From NCBI RefSeq assembly GCF_031458235.1, contig NZ_JAVDYB010000001.1, positions 620,001 to 684,000 of the forward strand: DNA of 64,000 bases, read 5' to 3'. Position 1 is the first letter of the stretch, and each line of letters begins with the position of its first letter. Source of the stretch: Catenuloplanes atrovinosus (GTDB lineage: Bacteria > Actinomycetota > Actinomycetes > Mycobacteriales > Micromonosporaceae). Made by a program: the position numbers and the translations under genes. This document shows, one piece after another, positions 7,789 through 16,352 of this stretch. The notes below the pieces were generated by a model. It saw nothing but the letters and a program-made list of their open reading frames with translations. It did no database searches and was not told the origin of the DNA.

Positions 7789-9855
7789 GTGACTGCACAG
7801 CCCGAGACCCTGTACGGGGCAGCCGACCTCACCCACCTCGAGGGGCTGGACGCGGTCCGCAAGCGCCCCGGCATGTACATCGGGTCCACCGACAGCCGTG
7901 GCGTGAACCACCTGTTCAACGAGATCGTCGACAACTCCACGGACGAGGGCGTGGCCGGGTTCGCCACCCGCGTCAAGGTGACGCTGCACGAGGACGGCTC
8001 CGTGCAGGTCGACGACGACGGGCGCGGCATCCCGACCGACATCCACGCCAAGTCCGGCATGTCCGGCGTCGAGCTGGTGATGACGCGGCTGCACGCGGGC
8101 GGCAAGTTCGGCGGCTCCGGCTACAAGACCTCCGGCGGCCTGCACGGCGTGGGCGCGTCCGCGGTCAACGCGCTGTCGCTGCGCTTCGACGTGGTGGTGC
8201 GGCGGGACGGCAAGGTCCACGAGATCTCCTTCCGGCACGGCATCCCCGGCGAGTTCCACGGCCCGGGCCCGGACGCGTCGTTCACCGAGGGCGGCGGCCT
8301 GCGCGTCACCGGCAAGATGAAGCGCGGCGAGCCGACCGGCACCACCATCCGGTACTGGTACGACGCCCGCTACTTCGAGGCCGGCGCCGCGCTCGACGTC
8401 GAGGCGGTCCGGGCGAAGATGCGCAACACCGCGTTCCTGGTCCCCGGCGTGACGTACGTGCTGCGCGACGCGGGCGTGGACCCGATGTCCGGCGACGGCA
8501 CCGAGACGTTCCACTTCCCGAACGGGCTGGCCGACATGGTCGACTTCCTGGCGCCGTCCAGTGAGAAGCCGGTCTGCGGCACGCTACTGATCAACGGCTC
8601 GGGGACGTACCGGGAGAACGCCGCGGACGAGAACGGCGTGATGCGCTCCAACGTCGAGCGGCACGCCGAGGTGGAGATCGCGTTCCGCTGGGGCACCGGC
8701 TACGAGCGGACCGTGGAGTGCTTCACCAACACGATCCGCAACGTGCACGGCGGCACCCACCGCAAGGGCTTCGAGCGCGCCGCGGTCCGCGCGCTGGTCG
8801 AGGCCGTGCGGAACACGCGCGGTCTGCTCAAGCCCAAGGAGGAGCCGCCGGTCCTGGACGACGTGCTGGAGGGCATGACCGCGGTCGTCCACGTGCGCGT
8901 GCCGGAGCCGCAGTTCACCTCGCAGACCAAGGACGAGCTGTCCACGGCCGGCATCACCCGGGTGGTGCAGCAGATCGTCGAGGCGCGGCTCAAGGACTGG
9001 GTGCAGGACAAGAAGACCAAGACCGAGGCGCGTACGGTCCTGCAGAAGATCGTCGACGCGGGCCGGGTGCGGCTGACCCAGAAGCAGCAGAAGGACGCGG
9101 CCCGGCGCAAGACCGCGCTGGAGGGCGCGTCGATGCCGGCCAAGCTGGTCGACTGCCGCTCCACCGGCGTCAGCCGCAGCGAGCTGTTCATCGTCGAGGG
9201 CGACAGCGCGCTCGGCACCGCCCGGATGGCGCGCTCCTCGGAGTACCAGGCGCTGCTGCCGATCCGCGGCAAGATCCTCAACGTGCAGAAGGCGAGCCTG
9301 CAGCAGGTCCTGGACAACGCGGAGTGCTCCGCGATCGTGCAGGTGCTGGGCGCGGGCTCGGGCCGCACGTTCGACCTGGGCGCGATGCGCTACGGCCGCA
9401 TCCTGATCATGGCGGACGCGGATGTGGACGGCTCGCACATCCGTACCCTGCTGATCACGCTCTTCGCCAAGTACATGCGGCCCGTGATCGAGTCCGGCCG
9501 GCTCTACGCCGCGATGCCGCCGCTCCACAAGATCACCACCAAGGGGCGGAACAGCGAGACCATCTACACGTATACGCAGCCGGAGATGGACAGCACGGTC
9601 GCCCGGCTGACCAAGGCGGGCAAGCAGATCGTCACGCCGATCCCGCGGTTCAAGGGTCTCGGCGAGATGGACGCGGACGAGCTGTGGGACACCACGATGA
9701 ATCCGGCGACCCGCGCCGTCCGCCGGATCACGCTCGGCGACGCGGAGGCGGCCGAGCGCACGCTGGAACTGCTGATGGGCGAGAAGGTCGAGCCCCGCAA
9801 GAACTGGTTGATCGAATCGTCCGACCGCGTCGACCGCGACGCCATCGACGCCTGA
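7789..9855 (+). CDS. parE: Type II topoisomerase subunit B (ParE/GyrB2 type)
   Basis: 688-residue ATPase subunit of a type II DNA topoisomerase. The GHKL ATPase signatures are NEIVDNSTDEG (catalytic Glu45), DDDGRGIP, and GGKFGGSGYKTSGGLHGVG. The TOPRIM domain has VEGDSALG and the metal-binding DADVDG motif at Asp543/545/547. EGDSALG, rather than the gyrase EGDSAGG, together with the absence of dnaN/recF neighbours, marks this as the second topoisomerase found in actinobacteria rather than the dnaA-linked gyrase. The start is GTG 7789. parC begins 10 bp after the stop, so both subunits are made from one transcript. Confidence 0.95.
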   Translation: MTAQPETLYGAADLTHLEGLDAVRKRPGMYIGSTDSRGVNHLFNEIVDNSTDEGVAGFATRVKVTLHEDGSVQVDDDGRGIPTDIHAKSGMSGVELVMTRLHAGGKFGGSGYKTSGGLHGVGASAVNALSLRFDVVVRRDGKVHEISFRHGIPGEFHGPGPDASFTEGGGLRVTGKMKRGEPTGTTIRYWYDARYFEAGAALDVEAVRAKMRNTAFLVPGVTYVLRDAGVDPMSGDGTETFHFPNGLADMVDFLAPSSEKPVCGTLLINGSGTYRENAADENGVMRSNVERHAEVEIAFRWGTGYERTVECFTNTIRNVHGGTHRKGFERAAVRALVEAVRNTRGLLKPKEEPPVLDDVLEGMTAVVHVRVPEPQFTSQTKDELSTAGITRVVQQIVEARLKDWVQDKKTKTEARTVLQKIVDAGRVRLTQKQQKDAARRKTALEGASMPAKLVDCRSTGVSRSELFIVEGDSALGTARMARSSEYQALLPIRGKILNVQKASLQQVLDNAECSAIVQVLGAGSGRTFDLGAMRYGRILIMADADVDGSHIRTLLITLFAKYMRPVIESGRLYAAMPPLHKITTKGRNSETIYTYTQPEMDSTVARLTKAGKQIVTPIPRFKGLGEMDADELWDTTMNPATRAVRRITLGDAEAAERTLELLMGEKVEPRKNWLIESSDRVDRDAIDA

Positions 9856-9865
9856 GGGATCTGTA

Positions 9866-12346
9866 ATGGCACGCCGCAAGGACTCCAAGTCCGCCAAGGT
9901 CGACCTGTCCGCGTTCGACGCGGCCGGGGCGCGGATCATCGACAACCCGCTCACCACCGAGGTCGAGGACTCCTATCTGGAGTACGCGTTCTCGGTCATC
10001 CACTCGCGCGCGCTGCCGGACGCCCGCGACGGGCTCAAGCCGGTGCACCGCCGCATCCTCTGGTCCATGTACGAGCAGGGCTACCGGCCGGACCGCGGTC
10101 ACGTCAAGAGCGCCCGCGTGGTCGGTGACGTGATGGGTAAGTACCACCCGCACGGCAACGTGGCGATCTACGACGCCATGGTCCGGCTCGCCCAGGACTT
10201 CTCGCTGAACGTGCCGCTGATCGACGGCCACGGCAACTTCGGCTCGCCGGACGACGGCCCCGCCGCCGAGCGGTACACCGAGGCGCGCATGTCCCGCGAG
10301 GCGATGCTGCTGGTCGGCGAGCTGGGCGAGGGCACCGTCGACTTCGTGCCGAACTACGACGGCTCGCTCGAACAGCCTTCGGTGCTCCCCGCCGCCTTCC
10401 CGAACCTGCTGGTCAACGGCGCGGCCGGGATCGCGGTCGGGATGGCGACCAACATGATCCCGCACAACCTCGGCGAGGTGGTCGCCGCGGCCCGGTGGCT
10501 GATCAACCACCCGGACGCCACGCTCGACAAGATCATGACGTTCGTGCCCGGCCCCGACCTGCCGACCGGCGGGCTGCTGCTCGGGCTGGACGAGGTGCGC
10601 CGCGCGTACGAGACCGGCCGCGGCGTGGTGCGCATGCGGGCCAAGGTGGTGATCGGGCCGCTGGAGGGCTCGCGCGGCCGCCAGGCGATCACGGTGACCG
10701 AGCTGCCGTACGGCATCGGCGCCGAGAAGGTGATCGAGAAGATCACCGACGAGGTCAACAAGACCCGCCGCCTCCAGGGCATCGCCGACGTCAAGGACCT
10801 CACCGACCGGGAGAACGGCACCCGCCTGGTCATCGAGTGCAAGGTCGGCGTCAACCCGCAGGCGCTGCTCGCCGACCTCTACCGGCTCACCCCGCTGGAG
10901 CAGTCCTTCGGCGTCAACAACCTTGTCCTGGTCGACGGCCAGCCGCAGACCCTCGGGCTCAAGGCGCTGCTGGAGGTGTTCCTCCGGCACCGCTACGAGG
11001 TGGTCACCCGGCGGACCACCTACCGGCGGACCAAGCGCCAGGAGCGGCTGCACCTGGTCGACGGACTGCTCATCGCGCTGCTCGACATCGACCGGGTGGT
11101 CGCGCTGATCCGGTCCAGCGACGACGCCGCGTCCGCCCGGGACGGCCTGATCGAGCAGTTCGGCCTCTCCGAGATCCAGGCGACGTACATCCTGGACACG
11201 CCGCTGCGCCGGCTCACCCGCTTCGACCGCCTGGAGCTGGAGTCCGAGCAGGAGCGCCTCAACTCGGAGATCGCTGCGCTGTCGCTGATCCTGGACGACG
11301 AGAAGGTGCTGCGGAAGGTCGTCTCCGACGAACTCGCCGCCGTCGCCAAGGACCACGCCACCCCGCGCCGCACCGCGCTGATCGACGGCGACCTCAAGGA
11401 GGTGCTGGCCGCGTCCGTACCGGCCGGTCCGCTCGAGGTCAAGGACGACCCCTGCCAGGTCATCCTCTCCGCGACCGGCCTGGTCGCGCGTACCGCCGCC
11501 GAGTCCGAGGAGTCCTCGGAGAGCACCCGCCGCAACGGCCGCGACCGCCACGACGCGGTCCGCGCGCTGGTCCACACCACCGCCCGCGGCCAGGTCCTGC
11601 TCATCACCAACCGCGGCCGCGCCTTCAAGACCGACGTGCTCCCGCTCCCGGTCCTCCCCGAGCACACCGGCACCGTCTCGCTGCGCGGCGGCATGTCCGC
11701 CAGCGAACTCGCCGACCTCGACCCCGGCGAGACCGTCATCGGCCTCGCCCCGCTCACCCCCAAGCCGGGCGAGACGCTCGCGCTCGGCACCCGCCAGGGC
11801 GTGGTCAAGGTCTGCGCCCCCGAGTGGCCGGTCCGCGCCGACGTCTTCGAGGTCATCGGCCTCAAGGACAACGACGAGGTCATCGGCGCCACCTGGATCA
11901 CCGGCGACGAGACCCTGGCCTTCGTGACCAGCGACGCCGCCCTGCTCCGCTTCGCCGCCTCACTGGTCCGCCCCCAGGGCACCAAGGGCGGCGGCATGGC
12001 CGGCATAAACCTCACCACCGGCTCCACCGTCATCTTCTTCGGCGCCATCGGCACCGACGACCCGGCCCACGGCGCCCCACTGGTCATCACGTCCACCGGC
12101 CGCACCGTGAAGGTCACCCCCTTCGGCGAATACCCGGCGAAGGGACGTGCCACCGGCGGCGTCCGCGCACACCGATTCCTCAAGGGCGAGGACGCTCTGG
12201 CGGTCGCCTGGATCGGCGTCCGGCCCGCGGCCTCCACCACGACGGGCGAGCCGATCGACCTGCCCGCGATCGACCCGCGCCGCGACGGTTCGGGACACGC
12301 GGGCATCTGCCCGGACCTGGTGGGGCATCTGATCGAGCGCGATTAG
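9866..12346 (+). CDS. parC: Type II topoisomerase subunit A (ParC/GyrA2 type)
   Basis: 826-residue DNA cleavage/rejoining subunit. The conserved core runs DARDGLKPVHRRILW, the RVVGDVMGKYHPHGN region, and the catalytic Tyr137 in AAERYTEARMS. A C-terminal beta-pinwheel region follows with repeated blade motifs such as TNRGRAFKTDVL, TRQGVVKVC and TSTGRTVKVTPFGEYP. In the quinolone-resistance region the sequence is HGNVAIYD: Asn98 and Val99 sit where E. coli GyrA has Asp82 and Ser83, while Asp103 matches Asp87. It is cotranscribed with parE. It ends in a gene-free region that carries a strong palindrome. Confidence 0.95.
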   Translation: MARRKDSKSAKVDLSAFDAAGARIIDNPLTTEVEDSYLEYAFSVIHSRALPDARDGLKPVHRRILWSMYEQGYRPDRGHVKSARVVGDVMGKYHPHGNVAIYDAMVRLAQDFSLNVPLIDGHGNFGSPDDGPAAERYTEARMSREAMLLVGELGEGTVDFVPNYDGSLEQPSVLPAAFPNLLVNGAAGIAVGMATNMIPHNLGEVVAAARWLINHPDATLDKIMTFVPGPDLPTGGLLLGLDEVRRAYETGRGVVRMRAKVVIGPLEGSRGRQAITVTELPYGIGAEKVIEKITDEVNKTRRLQGIADVKDLTDRENGTRLVIECKVGVNPQALLADLYRLTPLEQSFGVNNLVLVDGQPQTLGLKALLEVFLRHRYEVVTRRTTYRRTKRQERLHLVDGLLIALLDIDRVVALIRSSDDAASARDGLIEQFGLSEIQATYILDTPLRRLTRFDRLELESEQERLNSEIAALSLILDDEKVLRKVVSDELAAVAKDHATPRRTALIDGDLKEVLAASVPAGPLEVKDDPCQVILSATGLVARTAAESEESSESTRRNGRDRHDAVRALVHTTARGQVLLITNRGRAFKTDVLPLPVLPEHTGTVSLRGGMSASELADLDPGETVIGLAPLTPKPGETLALGTRQGVVKVCAPEWPVRADVFEVIGLKDNDEVIGATWITGDETLAFVTSDAALLRFAASLVRPQGTKGGGMAGINLTTGSTVIFFGAIGTDDPAHGAPLVITSTGRTVKVTPFGEYPAKGRATGGVRAHRFLKGEDALAVAWIGVRPAASTTTGEPIDLPAIDPRRDGSGHAGICPDLVGHLIERD

Positions 12347-12351
12347 CGGAC

Positions 12352-12427
12352 ATCTTTGCCCACTTCCGGCGTGGCTGGTGTCCGCATGCTCCCGCGGGCA
12401 CCGGTCGTCGCTGGCGCTCCTCCCTGC
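12352..12427 (+). repeat. Dispersed gene-end element, copy B
   Basis: The core CCGCATGCTCCCGCGGG is at 12382-12398, 36 bp after the parC stop. Both flanks (GCCCACTTCCGGCG and CACCGGTCGTCGCT) recur inverted in copy C at 13714-13790. Confidence 0.75.
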
Positions 12428-12510
12428 CGGTCCCGCCGTGGCTCGGGACCCCCGGCTTCGTCACCACCGCCGGTTCCGGCCGGGCTCCGGTCCGCCCCGG
12501 TTCCCGGCCT

Positions 12511-12541
12511 CGGGCGCTCCGCGCCCGAAATTTCGTCATAT
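12511..12541 (+). repeat. Gene-end motif: CGGGCGC hairpin followed by CCCGAAATTTCG
   Basis: A 7-bp stem (CGGGCGC / GCGCCCG, loop TCC) is followed by AAATTTCGTCATATGGGG. It reads in the direction of parC, as the copy at 2130 does for the permease genes. Confidence 0.65.
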
Positions 12542-12766
12542 GGGGGCCGATTGCGATCGGTCTTCCGTGGCGACGGCTCGCATTCGGATGGCGACTCGGA
12601 ATCCGCCTGCTTCGTGCATCGGGAGCGCGGTCTCCTTCCTCGGCAGCGCGGCCTCCTTCCGCTGGATTCGGCGGACGACGCTGGCCCTTCGTTGGTGCCG
12701 CCGTGCTGCCCCGCAGGCGGTGCCGGATATTTCCGGACATTTTTGGCGCTTGTTGATCGCCAACGT

Positions 12767-12827
12767 CACTTTGTGAGCCTCAGGCACGTTATTCGGCCGG
12801 AATAACGTGCCTGAGGCTCACAAAGTG
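12767..12827. terminator. 28-bp-arm palindrome, likely bidirectional terminator
   Basis: Perfect arms at 12767-12794 and 12800-12827 surround a GGCCG loop. Outer arms TTGATCGCC / GGTGATCAA extend the stem after a short gap. It is nearly identical to the palindrome at 2190-2248, with one A:T pair flipped to T:A in both arms. It lies between parC and a convergent gene. Confidence 0.7.
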
Positions 12828-13175
12828 AGGTGATCAATCAGGATCTCAGGAAAGATTCCGAATTATCGAGCGCATAGCGGGCATTTCGGCTTGAAGTCCG
12901 GCTCGCATCGGCTCGAACGGCGATTGAGGGCGGAACGAAGATCCTCTTCAGTGCGGTATTTCCAGGCCGCCGGCCAAGAATTCGGCAGTCGTGTTAACGA
13001 TCTCGCCATGGCCCGCGCCGCCCGCCATATAACCAACTCCGGGCAGCTCGTGGGAATGCCCACTCGACACGCAGCACGGCAACGTCCATCAGGTGCGCCT
13101 CCATTTCGGGTGCGCCCGGTTGCGGCCGCCAGGCCGCTTGGGGTTCGCTTTCGTGCGCCAGCACATACCGCCTCC

Positions 13176-13333
13176 GCCTGGCTGTCCCCGTCGCCGTCGA
13201 CCTGCCCTTGGGGTGCAGATCATCGGCAGGGCCGCCACCACCGACGAAACCACCACCGACGAGACCAAAGCTGGCGGCCCTGCCGATGATCTGCTCGGCT
13301 TCGCCCGGGAGACGGTGACGGGGACAGCCAGGC
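13176..13333. repeat. Large imperfect inverted repeat
   Basis: The inner arms at 13215-13237 and 13272-13294 are a perfect 23-bp match around a 34-base loop rich in CCACCGACGA. The outer arms GCCTGGCTGTCCCCGTC (13176-13192) and its complement (13317-13333) are perfect over 17 bp, and the stretch between them partly pairs. It could be a MITE-like remnant or a structured RNA. Confidence 0.65.
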
Positions 13334-13477
13334 ACACCAGACGCAACCCACCCACCCACGAAAAAACAGCCGGGCCAACGACCCCCGCCGCGACCGGCAA
13401 AGCCACGCCCATTCCCCGGCGCCTGAGGCCCCCAGAGGGCGCCCTGAACGCAGCCACCCGACGAAAGCCCCCAATAA

Positions 13478-13506
13478 GCCGAAATTTCGGGCGCGAAGCG
13501 CCCGAA
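13478..13506 (-). repeat. Gene-end motif, inverted copy
   Basis: On the minus strand a TTCGGGCGC / GCGCCCGAA stem (13486-13494 and 13498-13506, loop GAA) is followed by ATTTCGGCTTATTGGGGG. It faces the copy at 12511 and follows the minus-strand phosphoesterase gene. Confidence 0.65.
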
Positions 13507-13713
13507 CAGACTCCCCCGACCGTCAAGAGGCGCGGCCAGCACTCGAGAAAAGGGAGTAGCCCGTTCATGGCTGAAATAGAGCGGCCGGGTCCACGATTTT
13601 GCGGGAAGGAGTTGGCACGGCTGAAAGGGCCGACGCGATCGGTCGCGGAAAGCGGCGATGAAAGCCGCGATTTCTTGTCCGCGGGAGGGGAGGGCTTGCG
13701 GCCACGGATAGTG

Positions 13714-13790
13714 CAGGGAGGAGCGCAAGCGACGACCGGTGCCCGCGGGAGCATGCGGAAATCGAGCCGCCGGAAGTGGGCGATGAATAA
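13714..13790 (-). repeat. Dispersed gene-end element, copy C
   Basis: The core CCCGCGGGAGCATGCGG is at 13742-13758. The whole stretch is an inverted relative of copy B. Read on the minus strand it lies 170 bp after the phosphoesterase stop. Confidence 0.75.
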
Positions 13791-13869
13791 GGATGGGATG
13801 CCGCCTCGCGGCACCGCCGGGCCGCGGGCAGCGAGACGGCACTACCCCTGGGACTGCGGTGGGGTAGGT

Positions 13870-13916
13870 GGGCGCCGGGCGGCGCGAAAGGTGAGTGGGT
13901 GGGCCGCCCGGCGCCC
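13870..13916 (-). terminator. 14-bp GC stem downstream of the phosphoesterase gene
   Basis: The arms GGGCGCCGGGCGGC (13870-13883) and its exact complement (13903-13916) enclose a 19-base loop, 12 bp beyond the minus-strand stop codon. There is no poly-U tract, as is common in actinobacterial terminators. Confidence 0.6.
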
Positions 13917-13927
13917 GGGAGGAAAGA

Positions 13928-15763
13928 TCAGAAGGTGGTGGTGAGGAAGTCGCGGGTGGGGAGGGCGCGGGCGGTGATGCGGACGTCGCCGATCCAGCCG
14001 TAGAAGCCCTGGCCGAAGCGCTCGGCGAACTGGGTGGCGCCGATGGTGAAGGGCTTGCCGAGGGTGGAGATGCCGCGGGAGGACTGCGTGGGGTTGCGGG
14101 CGATCTTGGAGCCGTCGACGTAGATGGTGGTGCGGCGGCCGTCGTTGACGACGGCGAGGTGCATCCAGCGGCCGGTGGGGAGCGCGTGGCTCCAGGAGGT
14201 CGGGTCGGCGTCGCGGTCGGTGGGGTAGACGACGTACTGGAGGAAGCGCTCGCCGGAGATGTTGAGGCTGCAGGTGGGCTCGTCCTGGGACCAGCCGCTG
14301 GTCTTGCCGGCGTCGCCGCTGCGGCCCTGCCAGCTGAGGATGCCCATCCACGCGTGGTCGCCCTCGAACGGCGCGGGGAGCTTGATGAACGCCTCGATGG
14401 TGTAGCCGGACTCGAACCTGAGAGAGTTCAGCGGTGCGGTGGCGCCGGTGGCGAGGATGGTGCCGCGGTCCGGGCCCTTGCCGCCGTTGAAGCGGAGGCT
14501 GGCGTGCGCGGGCGCGCCGAGGTGGTGTTCGGTGGAGGCGAGCAGCGGGGCGCCGGCGCCGATCGACTGGACCGTGAGGTCGTTGCCGCGCTTGGACAGG
14601 TCGCGGATGACGGTGCCGGCGGCGACGGCGGCGCCGTCGGTGAGGCCGAGGTTGTCGAAGCGCCAGTAGGCGACGGTGTCGCGGACCAGGACGGCGGACG
14701 CGGGGCGCGGCGCCGGCGTGACGATCGGGGCGAAGCCGGCGAACCGGGCGTCGAAGTCGATCTCCAGGGAGAAGCGGTCGACCGGGCCGGTCAGCTCGAT
14801 CGTCTCCTCCTCCAGCGCGGTGCGCTTCTCCGGGTCCTTGGACAGGAACCACGGCGAGAGCGTGGACACGTCGATCACGCCGCGGGCCAGGTCGAACGCG
14901 TACAGGCGGATCATGCCGGCGCCGCCGTAGTAGCGGTCCTGGTAGTTCGTGATGTGGACGTGCACGTCGTGGCCGGCGTCGTTCTTGAGCACGGTACGGC
15001 CGGGCGGCCAGTAGTGGCCGTTCAGCGTGAGGAAGATCTGGTCGTTCTTCCGGATCAGCTTGTTCCAGAGCTGCTGCCCGTAGGAGGAGAGGTACGCGGT
15101 GCCGCTGTCGTCCGCGTAGGCCAGCTCGTGCGTGGTGACGATCGCGGGGAGCGTCTTGTGCTTGTCCAGCACCGACTGCGCCCAGGCCACGCCGGCGTCG
15201 GAGATCCGCCAGTCCAGCGCCAGGATCAGCCACTTGCGGCCGCCGGCGTCGAGCACGTGGTAGCTGTTGTAGCCGTCGGGCGACGCGCCGCCGAACGTGG
15301 GCGCGGACTTGAACCGCTGCGGATTGAACGCGCGCAGGTACGCCGAGTCACCGCGGGTGTCGGCCGTGGTGCCGCCGTTGATGTCGTGGTTGCCGGCGAG
15401 CACGCTGTACGGGAACTTGCCGTCGAGGTCCTTGAACGTCTTCGACGCGAGGCTGATCTCGTGCTCGCTGCCGTGCTCGGTCACGTCGCCGAGGTGCGTC
15501 ATGAACGCGACGTTGCCGTCCTTGCGGGCCTCGCGCAGGTACTTGAAGGTGGCGCGCAACGGCTCCGGGTCGGAGGCGTCCTCGTCGAACAGGTACTGCG
15601 TGTCGGGCAGCACCGCGATCGAGAAGCGCGGGCTGTCCACGTCGAACTTTCCGCTGCTCGCCTCGGCGGGCGCGGCGTCGAGGGTGCTGCCGGCGATGAG
15701 GCCGGCCGCCGGTGCGGCGACCGCGGTCTGCAGCAGCATGCGGCGTGGCAGGCGCTGGGACAT
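13928..15763 (-). CDS. Tat-exported metallophosphoesterase with C-terminal LamG domain
   Basis: 611 residues. The N terminus has a twin-arginine signal (RLPRRMLLQTAVAAPAAGL), so the folded protein is exported. A calcineurin-like phosphoesterase domain follows with its metal-site blocks in order: PDTQYL, GDVTEHG, GNHDING, TTHE and NGHYW. After about residue 390 a LamG/concanavalin-like domain begins (RDTVAYWRFDN, GYTIEAFIKLP, GRWMHLAVVNDGRRTTIYVDG). The substrate is unknown; the LamG part suggests binding to extracellular carbohydrate. The start is ATG 15763 with GGGAG upstream; a longer frame to 16048 lacks support. It diverges from the DGPF/sigma operon and ends in a strong stem-loop. Confidence 0.92.
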   Translation of the reverse strand: MSQRLPRRMLLQTAVAAPAAGLIAGSTLDAAPAEASSGKFDVDSPRFSIAVLPDTQYLFDEDASDPEPLRATFKYLREARKDGNVAFMTHLGDVTEHGSEHEISLASKTFKDLDGKFPYSVLAGNHDINGGTTADTRGDSAYLRAFNPQRFKSAPTFGGASPDGYNSYHVLDAGGRKWLILALDWRISDAGVAWAQSVLDKHKTLPAIVTTHELAYADDSGTAYLSSYGQQLWNKLIRKNDQIFLTLNGHYWPPGRTVLKNDAGHDVHVHITNYQDRYYGGAGMIRLYAFDLARGVIDVSTLSPWFLSKDPEKRTALEEETIELTGPVDRFSLEIDFDARFAGFAPIVTPAPRPASAVLVRDTVAYWRFDNLGLTDGAAVAAGTVIRDLSKRGNDLTVQSIGAGAPLLASTEHHLGAPAHASLRFNGGKGPDRGTILATGATAPLNSLRFESGYTIEAFIKLPAPFEGDHAWMGILSWQGRSGDAGKTSGWSQDEPTCSLNISGERFLQYVVYPTDRDADPTSWSHALPTGRWMHLAVVNDGRRTTIYVDGSKIARNPTQSSRGISTLGKPFTIGATQFAERFGQGFYGWIGDVRITARALPTRDFLTTTF

Positions 15764-15870
15764 TGTGGTACTCCCAAGTGTCGCGATCAGGTGATCCGGC
15801 GTGAGCCTGCGCCCCGTCCATGACGCCCGGGCGTCCTCCGCCTGAAAAAACCAGATCTTCGGCGGGTACG

Positions 15871-15876
15871 TGTCGA
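15871..15876 (+). promoter_or_regulatory. Candidate -35 element of the ECF42-type promoter
   Basis: TGTCGA lies 72 bp upstream of the DGPF gene. TGTCGA is the -35 element I recall being reported for ECF42 sigma factors, which would make this operon autoregulated. No convincing -10 element was identified, so this is tentative. Confidence 0.35.
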
Positions 15877-15896
15877 GAACGGCCGGACGGCTTCTA

Positions 15897-15940
15897 CCTG
15901 TCTGTGAGAGCGTCGACGGCGGCGTCCCGACAGACAGGAG
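15897..15940 (+). promoter_or_regulatory. Leader hairpin overlapping the ribosome binding site
   Basis: CCTGTCTGT at 15897-15905 is the exact complement of ACAGACAGG at 15930-15938, and the latter contains most of the AGG of the Shine-Dalgarno ACAGGAG before the GTG at 15948. Pairing across the 24-base loop would occlude ribosome binding. Confidence 0.45.
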
Positions 15941-15947
15941 CAGCACC

Positions 15948-16352
15948 GTGAAGTACATGCTGATGATGCAGTTCTCGCAGGCGGCGGCCGAGTTTCCGGC
16001 GATCGGCACGTGGAAGCCGGAGGAGGTCGAGCGGCACATCGCGTTCATGGGGGAGGTGAACGCGGCGCTGACCGAGGCGGGCGAGTGGGTCTCCGGCGAA
16101 GGGCTGGCCGACCCGGCCGAGCTGAAGATCGTCCGCGCGGGTGCGGACGGCGCGCCGGTGGTTACCGAGGGGCCGTTCCCGGAGACGAAGGAGTTCCTGG
16201 CCGGCTACTGGATCGTGGACGTGGAGTCGCCGGAGCGCGCGATCGAGCTCGCCGCGCGCATCTCCACCGCGCCGGGCCCGGGCGGCCGGCCGCTGAACAT
16301 GCCGATCGAGGTGCGCCAGATCATGGACGCGCCCGCGCCGGACGCGTGGTGA
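15948..16352 (+). CDS. YCII/DGPF-domain protein
   Basis: 134-residue protein of the YCII-related superfamily (DGPF group). It begins VKYMLMMQFSQ, has the signature TEGPFPETKEFLAGYWIVD at about 66-84 (EGPF in place of DGPF), and ends IEVRQIMDAPAPDAW. The start is GTG 15948 with ACAGGAG seven bases upstream. The last four bases overlap the start of the sigma factor (GTGA). DGPF proteins are the characteristic genomic partners of ECF42 sigma factors; their biochemical role is unclear, with ligand binding or enzymatic activity proposed for the fold. The leader can fold into a hairpin that covers the ribosome binding site. Confidence 0.92.
   Translation: MKYMLMMQFSQAAAEFPAIGTWKPEEVERHIAFMGEVNAALTEAGEWVSGEGLADPAELKIVRAGADGAPVVTEGPFPETKEFLAGYWIVDVESPERAIELAARISTAPGPGGRPLNMPIEVRQIMDAPAPDAW

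Larger units (their letters stand above)
12347..13927. other. Gene-free convergent region bounded by inverted repeats
   Basis: No supported gene lies between parC (plus) and the phosphoesterase gene (minus). Its outer parts are about 70-bp inverted copies of one dispersed element (about 12352-12427 and 13714-13790). Further in are facing copies of the CCCGAAATTTCG motif (12511-12540 and 13478-13506), a 28-bp-arm palindrome (12767-12827) and a large imperfect inverted repeat (13176-13333). Parts of it are visibly less GC-rich than the flanking genes. Open frames here have no family-like composition. Confidence 0.7.

Noticed and set aside
12994-13944. Overlapping long frames on both strands after parC
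   Set aside because: They span the large inverted repeat and dispersed elements, change composition along their length and lack ribosome binding sites.
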